A stretch of DNA of 36,628 bases, taken from positions 1-36,628 of the forward strand of contig JAUIDY010000061.1 of assembly GCA_030428385.1 (NCBI GenBank), read 5' to 3'. Below, in pieces: positions 8,326 through 17,500 of this stretch. Each line of letters starts with the position of its first letter. The first letter of the stretch is position 1. Under the pieces are notes generated by a model. That model searched no databases. It was given only the letters and a program-made list of their open reading frames with translations, and was not told where the DNA came from. The stretch comes from Rhodothermia bacterium (GTDB taxonomy: Bacteria > Bacteroidota > Rhodothermia > Rhodothermales > JAAAOL01). The position numbers and the translations under genes are program-made.

Positions 8326-8362
8326 GTCACGTGCGGGATCCTATATCCCGGTTTGGCGTGAC
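8326..8362 (+). other. Two-step perfect hairpin in the leader of the DUF1508 gene
   Basis: GTCACG (8326-8331) pairs with CGTGAC (8357-8362), and inside it GGGAT (8335-8339) pairs with ATCCC (8345-8349) around a 5-nt CCTAT loop. It lies about 75-110 nt upstream of the next start codon and has no T-run, so it may be an RNA structure or a protein-binding site. Confidence 0.5.
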
Positions 8363-8437
8363 GGCTCGGCATTCTGTCTCCCCTATGCGCTACTCCATGT
8401 AGCCATTTGTTTCACTCTACCCAACAGCTACAACGCC

Positions 8438-8620
8438 ATGCCGTACAAGTTTGAACTCAAGAAAGACAAGGCCGGAAAAACCCGTTTTAACTTCATTGCA
8501 CCCAACGGGCAGGTCATGTTCTCGAGCCAGGCCTACGAAAGCCGGAGCTCGGCAGTCAAAACCATCGAATCCATTAAAAAAAATACACCAGGAGCAGACA
8601 TCGTGGATGCGGAATCATAA
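8438..8620 (+). CDS. YegP-family (DUF1508) small protein
   Basis: A 60-aa protein with one DUF1508 unit: MPYKFELKKDKAGKTRFNF, APNGQVMFSSQAYESRSSA, then KTIESIKKNTPGADIVD. This is the usual order of the family (FELxKDxxGxxRFxxxAxNGQVxxxSExYxS...SIKxN). Function is not established; E. coli YegP has two such units. The open frame extends upstream to 8282, but that part is unlike the family and covers the structured leader, so ATG 8438 is chosen. A strong terminator follows. Confidence 0.85.
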   Translation: MPYKFELKKDKAGKTRFNFIAPNGQVMFSSQAYESRSSAVKTIESIKKNTPGADIVDAES

Positions 8621-8643
8621 CTGCGATGCTCCCAACATTTCCC

Positions 8644-8677
8644 AAAGGCAGAACGCTTCCCGGCGTTCTGCCTTTTT
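8644..8677 (+). terminator. Strong intrinsic terminator after the DUF1508 gene
   Basis: A perfect 12-bp stem AAAGGCAGAACG/CGTTCTGCCTTT (8644-8655, 8664-8675), 8-nt loop, followed by T's. It sits between convergent genes and touches the end of the ECF sigma gene. In the minus direction only three T's follow, so it works best on the plus strand. Confidence 0.85.
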
Positions 8678-9237
8678 CATTTTAAGGCCATTTTCAACCA
8701 CGTCTTTGCCATCCGCCATTCCCGCTTCACCGTCCGCGGAGACACCTCCAATACTTCGGCCGTCTCTTCTACGGTAAGCCCTCCAAAGTAGCGACACTCC
8801 ACAACCTTGGCCGCGCGGGCACTCACTTTCTCCAACTGCTCCAGGGCATCGTCCAACGCAACAATTTCGGCGGCCCGTGCTTCCGTCATCACCACGATAC
8901 CATCATCCAGTGAAAGCCGTATGGCCCCTCCTCCCCGCTTCAGCCGATTTCGTTTCTTGGCATAGTTAACAAGGATACGACGCATTGCCAGGGAGGCTAC
9001 CCCAAAAAAGTGGGACCGGTTTTGCCATGCCACCCGATCTTGGTCCACCAGTTTTAAATAGGCCTCATGAACCAGTGCCGTCGTATTTAAGGTATGGTCT
9101 GCCCGCTCCCCCCTCAGATGGTGACGGGCCAACTGTTGCAATCCACCATACACCAGCGGCATCAGGTCGCCGAGCGCCTCGCGTCTTCCATCGCTAAGGT
9201 CAAGGAGTAACTGCGTGATCTCCTCTTGTGTCGCCAT
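8677..9237 (-). CDS. ECF-type RNA polymerase sigma factor
   Basis: 186-aa sigma-70-family regulator of the ECF subgroup first noted in planctomycetes and verrucomicrobia (Sigma70_ECF). Region 2 spans about 20-97, with HTLNTTALVHEAYLKLV and FFGVASLAMRRILVNYAKKR. Region 4 spans about 128-185, with FGGLTVEETAEVLEVSPRTV as the helix-turn-helix. No anti-sigma factor is adjacent. It is the last gene of the minus-strand array, 122 nt after lepB. The stop codon abuts a bidirectional hairpin. Target genes cannot be told from the sequence. Confidence 0.92.
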   Translation of the reverse strand: MATQEEITQLLLDLSDGRREALGDLMPLVYGGLQQLARHHLRGERADHTLNTTALVHEAYLKLVDQDRVAWQNRSHFFGVASLAMRRILVNYAKKRNRLKRGGGAIRLSLDDGIVVMTEARAAEIVALDDALEQLEKVSARAAKVVECRYFGGLTVEETAEVLEVSPRTVKREWRMAKTWLKMALK

Positions 9238-9359
9238 CGGTATTTGACCTCACCCAAAGAAAACGTCGTTCATCAGTCCCCAAGGTAACCCGGCCCGCGC
9301 CTTTTATCGGAAGCCCCTTCCATACTCGGGACCAATCTATTAGCGCGGACTTGTCCAAC

Positions 9360-10484
9360 TCATCTAATTTTAGAAAACATGCGGCCAAAACGTGGGAATT
9401 TATCTTCCGCGTCCCACGAGAAATAGATGACCAAGGCTTTCCCAACGATATGATCCATCGGGACAAAACCCCAGAAGCGGCTGTCTTCTGAATTATCCCG
9501 GTTGTCCCCCATCACAAAGTAATAATCCTGCCTAAAGGTATAGCGTTCCACGAGCCGACCATCGATCTCAAAGGTGCTGTCCGGAAACATGCGAACCGTG
9601 TGCCCCTCGTAGTTTGACAACACAGGGGCAATAACCGGCCAGTTCTCCACGGTTAGAGTAACGGTTTCCCCTTTTTGGGGAATCGAAACGGGTCCATAAT
9701 TGTCCGGGGTATAATCTCGGTTGGGCGGATACATAAGCGCGCCATAGCCCGCATTATGAGGAGCGATAGCCGGTTCAATGCGATCTACATAGGGAAGCGC
9801 CAGCACCTGTTGCACGGCATCTCCGGTTGCCACAATCCGATCAATGCTGGGATCGGCGGTGGTGCTCACCTCGGTAACCCCCAGTTCGCGCAGTTTGGCC
9901 CCGGAGAGCCGCACCCGCTGATCCTTTTTAAAGACATGCCAATATTGTTGCATGCCCGCCTGCAAAGGCAAAGGATTGTTATTGAGATGGACCACTTTAT
10001 TCCGCACATCAAGTTGCTCACCGGGCATACCCACCACCCGCTTGATGTAATGGGTTTTGCGGTCGATGGGTTTGTCTTCGGCAGGAAAGTTGAAAACGAT
10101 GGCATCCCCGCGTTGTACAGTTGTGAACCCAGGAAATCGGGTGTGAGGCACTTCGAGTCCCTTCAGGGAAAACTGAGTAAACGGAATGCCAAGACTGATG
10201 GGCGTCCGGGTGCCATAGTGGAGCTTAGAAACGAATAGATAGTCCCCCACCAGCAAGTTTTTTTCCATGGAGGGCGTCGGGATCCGAAACAGGTCGAAGA
10301 TCAACGTACGCACGATGAGCATCACAACGACCGCAAAAACCAACGCTTCCAACCATTGGCGCAGGTTGCTTTTCTGCTTGGCAGGGGCATCACCAGAGAA
10401 ACTGCCTTTTCCGTTCTTCGATGCCCGTTCGGCACGCTTGCGCTGGCGTTCTTTCTTACGACGCTTTGCTTCTATGCTAGACAA
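9360..10484 (-). CDS. lepB: Signal peptidase I
   Basis: Membrane-bound Ser/Lys protease that cleaves signal peptides from exported proteins. The 374-aa protein begins with a very basic cytoplasmic stretch and has one TM segment (about 44-64). Catalytic Ser72 is in [10 protein letters not shown] and catalytic Lys148 is in [11 protein letters not shown]. The signature [15 protein letters not shown] lies near the C terminus. A large insertion separates the Lys box from this motif, as in other Bacteroidota. The frame contains no ATG before the TM segment, so the start must be TTG 10484, nine codons after the TAG of the upstream gene and in the same frame. lepB downstream of lepA is a common arrangement; here one unknown gene separates them. 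Confidence 0.94.
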   Translation of the reverse strand: MSSIEAKRRKKERQRKRAERASKNGKGSFSGDAPAKQKSNLRQWLEALVFAVVVMLIVRTLIFDLFRIPTPSMEKNLLVGDYLFVSKLHYGTRTPISLGIPFTQFSLKGLEVPHTRFPGFTTVQRGDAIVFNFPAEDKPIDRKTHYIKRVVGMPGEQLDVRNKVVHLNNNPLPLQAGMQQYWHVFKKDQRVRLSGAKLRELGVTEVSTTADPSIDRIVATGDAVQQVLALPYVDRIEPAIAPHNAGYGALMYPPNRDYTPDNYGPVSIPQKGETVTLTVENWPVIAPVLSNYEGHTVRMFPDSTFEIDGRLVERYTFRQDYYFVMGDNRDNSEDSRFWGFVPMDHIVGKALVIYFSWDAEDKFPRFGRMFSKIR

Positions 10485-10511
10485 GGGTATTCGGTATCTT
10501 GCTGATGGAGC

Positions 10512-11333
10512 CTAGCCCCCGGGTGGTGCCAGGCGAGGTCGGCCACGTGCCAAATTGGGCGCGGCAATCGGTTCATTAAAAAACGAGCGTCCGTCAAAAC
10601 CCGTGCGGTACCACAGCCGCCGTCCTTCCGAGTAATAATAATCGACGTACGGGCGTACTTGAGGCGACGTTGCAACCGGTCGTAACAACGTATTACGCAT
10701 CTCGATTAGTATTTCGCGGTACTTGTGGTCGGTGGCAACCACGAGGCCCCGGTCGAACGGTCCATTGGAATCCATCACGCGTACAGGGATGGAATCGTTC
10801 AAGACGAACCAATACTCGAACTGAATATATTCTTCCAGGTTCAGTTCGCGCACATAATTAAGCTCGCCCAGGGTACGCGTTGGCGGTCCAAATTCTCGTT
10901 CCAGCCGACCACGCAACACCCGGGTGTACAACGTATCGAGGGGCGTGAAGAAGTTGCTGCCCACATACGCCCATTTTGTTTCCGAGAAGAACTTGGTCCA
11001 CCGGTTGCGATCTTCTCGTAGAATATGCGTCCACGATTCCAGTACAAAACCCTCAGGGGGTGGGGGCAGAAGCGACGGATTAAACCCGGCCAGCCATGCA
11101 CGCACGGTGTCTTCCATCGACGGTTCTGGAATAGGAAGCATGGGGGAGGCACGCAACCCATGTTCTGCGAGGATACGGTCGAGTTGCAGTTGATACCGGG
11201 CTTGCCGGTATACGTCGGGCAATGAATGCCGAGAGATTTCCTCTGACTGGGCGTGCACGGTGTGCCCCAAACCTAACCCCGCGACAAGCAGAAAAAGAAG
11301 CAGGAGTCGAGAAAAGCACGGCCAAACAAACAT
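10512..11333 (-). CDS. Exported protein of unknown function between lepA and lepB
   Basis: I do not recognise the family. 273 aa with a signal peptide (about 1-28, ending TVHAQS). The mature part is rich in Tyr, Arg and Pro, with a PSLLPPPPEG segment (about 86-95) and no Cys in the mature region. The middle (about 115-215) alternates charged and aromatic residues (KWAYVGSNFFTPLDTLYTR; EFEYWFVLNDSIPVRV-like stretches), suggesting a soluble periplasmic fold. It starts 12 nt after the lepA stop, and its TAG is in frame with lepB 27 nt further on. Position between lepA and signal peptidase suggests co-expression with export machinery, which is inference. Confidence 0.8.
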   Translation of the reverse strand: MFVWPCFSRLLLLFLLVAGLGLGHTVHAQSEEISRHSLPDVYRQARYQLQLDRILAEHGLRASPMLPIPEPSMEDTVRAWLAGFNPSLLPPPPEGFVLESWTHILREDRNRWTKFFSETKWAYVGSNFFTPLDTLYTRVLRGRLEREFGPPTRTLGELNYVRELNLEEYIQFEYWFVLNDSIPVRVMDSNGPFDRGLVVATDHKYREILIEMRNTLLRPVATSPQVRPYVDYYYSEGRRLWYRTGFDGRSFFNEPIAAPNLARGRPRLAPPGG

Positions 11334-11345
11334 CGTCGCTTCCTG

Positions 11346-13148
11346 CTAATCCTCCATTGACAAAACGGCCAGAAACGCCTCTTGCGGGACTTCCACACTG
11401 CCCACTTGCTTCATCCGTTTCTTCCCTTCTTTTTGCTTTTCCAGCAGCTTGCGCTTCCGGGAAATGTCGCCGCCATAACACTTGGCCGTCACATCTTTAC
11501 GCATAGCCCGCACGGTCTCGCGGGCGACAATGCGGGTGCCGATGGATGCCTGAAGGGCTACCTCAAAGAGCTGTCGGGGGATGAGTTCGCGGAGCTTGCG
11601 CGTAAGCTTGCGGCCCATCTCATAGGCTTTGCTGTCGTGTACAATCGTCGACAGGGCATCCACCGGGTCGCCGTTGATGAGAATGTCGAGCTTGACGAGT
11701 TTGCTTTCGCGGTAGTTCAAAAACTCGTAGTCGAACGACGCATAGCCCCGACTTACCGTTTTGAGCTTGTCGTAGAAATCGAAGACGATTTCAGCGAGAG
11801 GCAGTTCATACTGCAGGCTCACCCGTTCCGTGTCGAGGTAGGTCTGGTTAACGTACACGCCCCGTCGATCCTGGCAAAGCTGCATCAGGTTGCCGATATA
11901 CTCCGTCGGGGTGATGATTTCCGCTTTGACATACGGCTCTCGGATTGACTCCCGCGTGCCCAGTTCAGGCATGTCGCTGGGGTTATCGACGACGACCATT
12001 TCGCCCGACTTTACATCCACCTCATACTTCACGTTGGGGACGGTGGTGATGATGTCGAGCCCAAATTCACGGTCGAGGCGTTCCTGGATGATCTCCATGT
12101 GGAGCAGGCCCAGGAACCCGCACCGAAACCCAAAGCCTAAGGCCACCGAAGTTTCTGGCTCGTAGGTGAGCGAGGCATCATTGAGTTGCAGTTTGTCTAG
12201 CGAAGCCCGGAGGTCTTCGAAGTCTTCGGTGCTGGTTGGGTAGATCCCGCTGAACACCATGGGTTTGACTTCTTTGAACCCTCCGATGGGAGCGGTTGCC
12301 GGGTGCTTGGCATGGGTAATGGTGTCGCCCACCCGCGTATCGCGCACGTCTTTCACCGAGCCAATGACATATCCCACTTCGCCTGCCTTTAACTCTTTTA
12401 CCGGCTCCATCCCCAGTTTCAGAATACCAATTTCTTCGGCGTCATACTCCTTGTGGTTCGACATAAACCGCATGGCCTCGCCCTTGCGCAGGGTGCCTTC
12501 AAACACACGCGCGTACACGATACTTCCGCGATACTGGTTAAACACCGAATCGAAAATCAAGGCCTGAAGCGGGGACTTGTCGTCGCCGGAGGGCGGCGGA
12601 ATCCGATGAACAATTTGCTCCAGCAGTTCAGCAATGCCTACACCCGTTTTGGCGCTGATTTTCAGAATGTCTTCAGCGGGCTCACCGAGCAGATTCTCGA
12701 TGGACATGGCAATGATGTCCGGCCGGGCGCTGGGGAGGTCTACTTTGTTAAGGACGGGAATAATTTCCAGGTCGTGCTCCATCGCGAGGTACACGTTGGA
12801 GATCGTTTGCGCCTCGATGCCCTGCGCCGCGTCTACCACCAGCAACGCGCCCTCGCACGCCTTCAGCGCACGCGACACCTCATAGGTGAAGTCCACGTGG
12901 CCCGGTGTATCAATCAGGTTGAGGATGTAGTCTTCGCCATCGTTGGCCTTGTACCGCATGCGGATGGCGTGGCTCTTGATGGTAATGCCTCGTTCGCGCT
13001 CCAGGTCCATTGAGTCGAGCACCTGATCCTGCATGTCACGCTGTGACAGCGTTCCCGTCTGCTCCAACAATCGATCTGCCAGGGTACTCTTCCCATGGTC
13101 GATGTGGGCAATGATGCAGAAATTCCGAATGCGTTCGCGGTAAGACAT
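11346..13148 (-). CDS. lepA: Elongation factor 4 (LepA)
   Basis: Ribosome-associated translational GTPase that affects elongation and initiation under stress. From ATG 13148 the protein is 600 aa, as expected. G motifs: [10 protein letters not shown] (G1), GITIKSH (G2), [11 protein letters not shown] (G3), NKVDLP (G4), SAKTG (G5). Domains II, III and V follow, then the LepA-specific C-terminal domain with [20 protein letters not shown]. The frame opens 6 codons earlier at a TTG, but that lies in the T-run of the lspA terminator and is rejected. The ATG is only 17 nt from that T-run, leaving little room for a separate leader. Confidence 0.97.
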   Translation of the reverse strand: MSYRERIRNFCIIAHIDHGKSTLADRLLEQTGTLSQRDMQDQVLDSMDLERERGITIKSHAIRMRYKANDGEDYILNLIDTPGHVDFTYEVSRALKACEGALLVVDAAQGIEAQTISNVYLAMEHDLEIIPVLNKVDLPSARPDIIAMSIENLLGEPAEDILKISAKTGVGIAELLEQIVHRIPPPSGDDKSPLQALIFDSVFNQYRGSIVYARVFEGTLRKGEAMRFMSNHKEYDAEEIGILKLGMEPVKELKAGEVGYVIGSVKDVRDTRVGDTITHAKHPATAPIGGFKEVKPMVFSGIYPTSTEDFEDLRASLDKLQLNDASLTYEPETSVALGFGFRCGFLGLLHMEIIQERLDREFGLDIITTVPNVKYEVDVKSGEMVVVDNPSDMPELGTRESIREPYVKAEIITPTEYIGNLMQLCQDRRGVYVNQTYLDTERVSLQYELPLAEIVFDFYDKLKTVSRGYASFDYEFLNYRESKLVKLDILINGDPVDALSTIVHDSKAYEMGRKLTRKLRELIPRQLFEVALQASIGTRIVARETVRAMRKDVTAKCYGGDISRKRKLLEKQKEGKKRMKQVGSVEVPQEAFLAVLSMED

Positions 13149-13164
13149 GGAGGCCGAACTAAAC

Positions 13165-13195
13165 AAAAAAAGCCGTGGGGCACAAGGGCACGGCT
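13165..13195 (-). terminator. Intrinsic terminator between lspA and lepA
   Basis: On the minus strand AGCCGTG (13195-13189) pairs with CACGGCT (13177-13171) around an 11-nt loop, followed by a T-run (13170-13165). It ends only 17 nt before the lepA ATG. Confidence 0.82.
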
Positions 13196-13266
13196 CTTAT
13201 CCAGGATCGATTCGGGGGTTCCGCTTTGATAAGCGAAGAATAAATGCGCACGCCACCCTACACCAT

Positions 13267-13986
13267 CTAGGTGGGCTCGGACGAGGAAGAGTCTTCATTG
13301 GCCGAAGGTTCAGACGCTGAGATGGTTCCATTGGTGGGCATCCACTCTGCTGTGTCGGAAGGAGTGACGCGGCGTTCGGCAAGCGGGGGCTCAGGAGGCA
13401 CAGGCTTCGGCATTGGCAGCGGCTCTTTTTCCATTTCCAGGGCTTCTTGCTCTACCTGTTTTAACTCATGAAATTTATGCTGGAATGTCAGAATCCCCAC
13501 CACGCTAATAACAATGGCCATGTCGGCCACATTCCAGATAGGAAACAGCGCAGCATACGTCCCTCCAATAACAGGAATGGATTCAGGGATATGCCCCCGC
13601 CACAGGTTGACATGGATAAAGTCTACGACCTTCCCCTGAAATAAGGGTCCATACTCGAATATCACGCCATAAAACACCCGGTCGATGATGTTTCCCAGCG
13701 CCCCGCCGAGCAACAAGCCGAGGCTGTAACGATAGGGGGCATACCCGGTCCGTACCTGCAAGAGATAATAAATGATGAGCAGGGTGGCCGCAATGGAGAA
13801 AACCGTAATTAATCCTGGAGGACCCACCGTGATACCAAACGCCATCCCCGGATTTAAGGTATATGTCAGCCGCAACCAGTCGCCCAAGACAGGAATAGAC
13901 TGCCCCAGCAACATGGTGTTGGCCACCATGAATTTGGTGACTTGATCAATCAGGATAACAAGGGCGGTGACCCAAAAGACGCGCAT
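13267..13986 (-). CDS. lspA: Lipoprotein signal peptidase (signal peptidase II)
   Basis: Aspartyl membrane protease that removes signal peptides from prolipoproteins. The 239 aa hold four TM segments in the first 170. Catalytic aspartates are D102 in GNIIDRVFYG and D155 in WNVADMAIVIS; D14 in the LIDQVTK motif is also conserved. The last 65-70 residues form a hydrophilic Pro/Glu/Ser tail absent from short homologues (about 165 aa), probably disordered and cytoplasmic. ATG 13986 lies 18 nt past the dksA-like terminator. Targets within the window include the lipobox proteins at 25975 and 30211. Confidence 0.95.
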   Translation of the reverse strand: MRVFWVTALVILIDQVTKFMVANTMLLGQSIPVLGDWLRLTYTLNPGMAFGITVGPPGLITVFSIAATLLIIYYLLQVRTGYAPYRYSLGLLLGGALGNIIDRVFYGVIFEYGPLFQGKVVDFIHVNLWRGHIPESIPVIGGTYAALFPIWNVADMAIVISVVGILTFQHKFHELKQVEQEALEMEKEPLPMPKPVPPEPPLAERRVTPSDTAEWMPTNGTISASEPSANEDSSSSEPT

Positions 13987-14003
13987 ATCCGTTCTGTATC
14001 CAT

Positions 14004-14039
14004 AAAAAAAGGGCGATCCTGCACCAGCGGGACCGCCCT
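14004..14039 (-). terminator. Intrinsic terminator after the DksA-like gene
   Basis: On the minus strand AGGGCG..CGCCCT with inner TCC/GGA and GC/GC pairs and a TGGT loop, followed by seven T's (14010-14004). It ends 18 nt before the lspA ATG. Confidence 0.85.
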
Positions 14040-14067
14040 CGCTTTAGCGTAGTAGCGACCTACGCGG

Positions 14068-14481
14068 TTACTTCTGTTTCAGTTTCGCCGCAATCGAGAT
14101 CTCGGTGTGGGGCACCGACTCAAGGCGTTCCTTGGAGATGGGCTCACCGGTCACTTTACAAATCCCGTAGGTCTTGTTCTTAATCCGTTCCAATGCCCGG
14201 TCCAGGTACCCTACATATTTTTGCTGACGGGCAATCATCAGGTACAGCTTTTCGCGTTCCATGGCGTCGGTGCCGGCATCGGCCATATGGAAGCTGTATG
14301 CCGAATCGCCCTCCGCTTGTTCGCGGGCATCTTCTAGCTGCGCCCGCATCCGGTCGATGTCTTCCGTTGCGTCTTCGCGCTTTTTAAGAATCAGCTCTTT
14401 AAAATGGGCCAGCTCTTCCTCGGAGAAAGGCGTGGTTCCTTCAACAATCTCGTCCGTGGGACCTGCTTTTTTATTAGGCAT
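14068..14481 (-). CDS. DksA/TraR-family protein with degenerate zinc finger
   Basis: Predicted RNA-polymerase secondary-channel regulator. 137 aa: an N-terminal coiled coil (about 18-100, with ILKKREDATEDIDRMRAQLE), then the finger region YGICKVTGEPISKERLESVP. Of the four Cys of the canonical finger only the first remains (ICKVTG); the distal pair is replaced (TEISIAAK). This degenerate form is usual among Bacteroidota homologues. The gene follows ileS by about 90 nt and precedes lspA, the same position as ylyA in the Bacillus divIVA-ileS-ylyA-lspA cluster. Confidence 0.9.
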   Translation of the reverse strand: MPNKKAGPTDEIVEGTTPFSEEELAHFKELILKKREDATEDIDRMRAQLEDAREQAEGDSAYSFHMADAGTDAMEREKLYLMIARQQKYVGYLDRALERIKNKTYGICKVTGEPISKERLESVPHTEISIAAKLKQK

Positions 14482-14572
14482 AACTACTCGATCAATGGTT
14501 TAGGGGCGAGGAATATGGTATGGTGAGGGGAAGCCCCTTTGCAGCCGAACCGGGGAATGTCAGCAAGGGTTT

Positions 14573-17500
14573 TTATGACACCCGCTTCAAACCTACGGTC
14601 AGCTCTTCTTCGCCGATCTGAAAAGTATCGGTCGCCTCGCCGGATGGCTCAAGGGCTTCATGCAACTCAAGAGCTAACGTCTCGTTCCGGATCCAATCCG
14701 CATGATTTCCAAGCGCTTCGGCCAGCTTTTCAGTGGCCTTAAACTGAACCACAATCCGATCCGTAACCTCGAAATTGGCCTTTTTCCGCAGACTTTGAAC
14801 CCGGTTCACCGACTCCCGCGCCAACCCTTCTTCCATTAACGCTTCAGAAATAGAAGTGTCCAACGCCACCGTGACGCCGCCTTCCTGACCCACCAGCCAT
14901 CCTTCTACCCCTTCGCTGGTCACGTCGAGGTCCTCGGGCCCCAGAACAACTTTCTCTCCATCCACATACAGCAGCAGGGCCCCTTCTTCCAGATAATCGC
15001 TGATGGCTGCATCATCGAGTGCCCGCACTTGCTGATTCACCCCTTTCATCAACGGTCCTAGCCGTTTCCCGAGCCGCTTGAAATTGGGCTTGGCAGAGCG
15101 GTTAATGATGGTGTTGGTGGCGTCCATATACTCGACAGCCTTGATGTTCACCTCATCCAGAATGATGGGCGAGACGTGATCAACAGCTTCTTTTTCCACC
15201 CCCGTTCCCGTGACCACCAGGATACGCCGGAGGGGTTGGCGTGTGTTGATGGCGGCTTCATTGCGCAGGGCCAAGGTGATAGACGCAATGCTGCGGGCGA
15301 GGTCCATCTGGTGCTCCAGTTCGGCGTCCATTTCGTTCTCGCGAACCGCTGGAAACATGGCCAGATGGACCGACGGGGTCTTTTCAGTATGGGCTACCTG
15401 ATTCAGCGACTGATACAGCCACTCGCCGAAAAAGGGTGCCACCGGACTCATCAGCTTGGCAACCGCCATCAGGCACTCATACACGGTTTGGTAGGCTGCT
15501 TGTTTGTCCTGATCGTCTCCCTGCCCATTGGCTTTCTTCGCCGACCAGAACCTCCGCCGGGAGCGCCGCAGGTACCAGTTGGAAAGGTCATCAACGAACT
15601 GCTCGACGGCGCGACAGGCTTTGGTTGGATGGTAGGCGTCCAGCCCCTCATCCACCAGCGTAATGGTGCTGTGAAGGCGGCTAATGATCCACCGGTCGAG
15701 TTCGGCCCGCTCGGAAATGGGAATACGGGACCCGGCAAAGGTGAAGCCGTCGATGTTAGCATAGGTGGCAAAAAAGCCGTACACGTTCTCTAACGTGGAG
15801 AAGAACTTGCGCTGGGTCTCCATCAACCCGCGCTCGCCGAAGCGTTGGTTTTCCCACGGTGGCGAGTTGCTCATCATGGACCACCGCACTACATCGGCCC
15901 CGTACTGCTCAATCACCTGGAAGGGATCGACGGCATTGCCGCGACTCTTCGACATCTTATTGCCTTCCTCATCCAGCACCAGCCCGTTCACTACCACGTT
16001 TTTGTACGCCACCGAATCCATCACCAGTGTGCCAATAGCATGCAGCGTATAAAACCACCCGCGCGTCTGGTCCACGCCCTCGGCGATAAAGTCTGCCGGG
16101 AAGGTTTGCTCGAATTTTTCCTTGTTCTCGAACGGGTAGTGCCACTGGGCAAACGGCATGGCCCCGGAATCGAACCATACATCGATGAGATCGGGTACCC
16201 GGCGGTAGGTGCCCCCTTTCCGTGCGCGCACCGTGAGGGTGTCGATAAAGGGACGATGGAGGTCTAGTTTCGCCGCATCCTTGGGCACCTTCCGTCCGAA
16301 ATACTCGCGCAGGTCGCTGATGGAGCCGATGATAAAGTGGTCATCGGGGTCTTTGTCGTTTACCCAGATCGGTAGCGGTGTGCCCCAGTAGCGCCGCCGC
16401 GACAAGGCCCAGTCCACGTTGTTCGCCAGCCAATCGCCAAACCGCCCCGTGCCAATCCCATCGGGCTGCCAGTTGATTGTTTTGTTGAGTTCGACGAGCC
16501 GATCTTTTAAGGCGGTGGTACGGATGAACCAGCTTTCGACCGGATAACTCATCAGGGGCGTGCCCTTCCGCCAGTCGTGGGGGTAGTTGTGCAGGTAGGT
16601 TTCCTGTTTGTACAGCAGGCCGCGCTCCCGCATATCACGGACAATCTTTTTGTCGGCGTCCTTAAACCAGTCACCCGCCACCAACGCGATCTGTTCGGTG
16701 AACGTGCCATCGGGTGTGATAGGATTGAGTAGGGGCAGGTCTTCCTGTTGCCCCACCGTGTAGTCATCGGCCCCGAAGGCAGGAGCCATATGTACGATGC
16801 CGGTCCCGTCCTCGGTGGTCACAAAGTTCGCAGACACCACCCGCCAGGCCATGCCCGGAGCGACATCGTCCTTGAAATATGGAAATACCGGTTCGTACGT
16901 CTGCCCCAGCAGGTCTTTTCCCGTGTACTCTTCTACAACCTCGTGGTCCTCGCTAATCACCGACAGCCGTTCTTTGGCAAGGATCAGGTATTCTCCGGTT
17001 TTGCCGCTGGCCTGTTTGCTCTCGCCAAGCAGTTTGATCTTGACGTATGGGATTTTTTCTCCCACTGCCAGCGCCGCATTGGAAATCAGTGTCCACGGCG
17101 TGGTGGTCCATGCAAGGAAGGCGGTGCCGGGCTGGCTGTGGAGCGGAAAACGGACATAGACGCTGGGGTCCTGTACTTCTTTATAACCAAGGCTCACCTC
17201 ATGCGAGGAAAGCACCGTGTGGGAGCCCGGGCTATACCACTGAATCTTATATCCCCGATACAGCAAGTCTTTGTCGTAGATCTGCTTGAGCAACCACCAC
17301 ACCGACTCGATGTATTCGTTGGTAAACGTGACATACGGATCATCCAGGTTGACCCAATAGCCCATACGAACCGTGAGGTCATCCCACAACTCTTTGTATT
17401 CCAATACGCTTTCTCTACAGGCGGCATTGTAGGGTGCGATGCCGTACTCTTCCACCTGGGCGCGGCTTTCCAAACCGAGCCGCTTTTCCACTTCAATTTC

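Noticed and set aside
13149-13166. TTG start of lepA
   Set aside because: Falls in the terminator T-run; ATG 13148 gives the family length.
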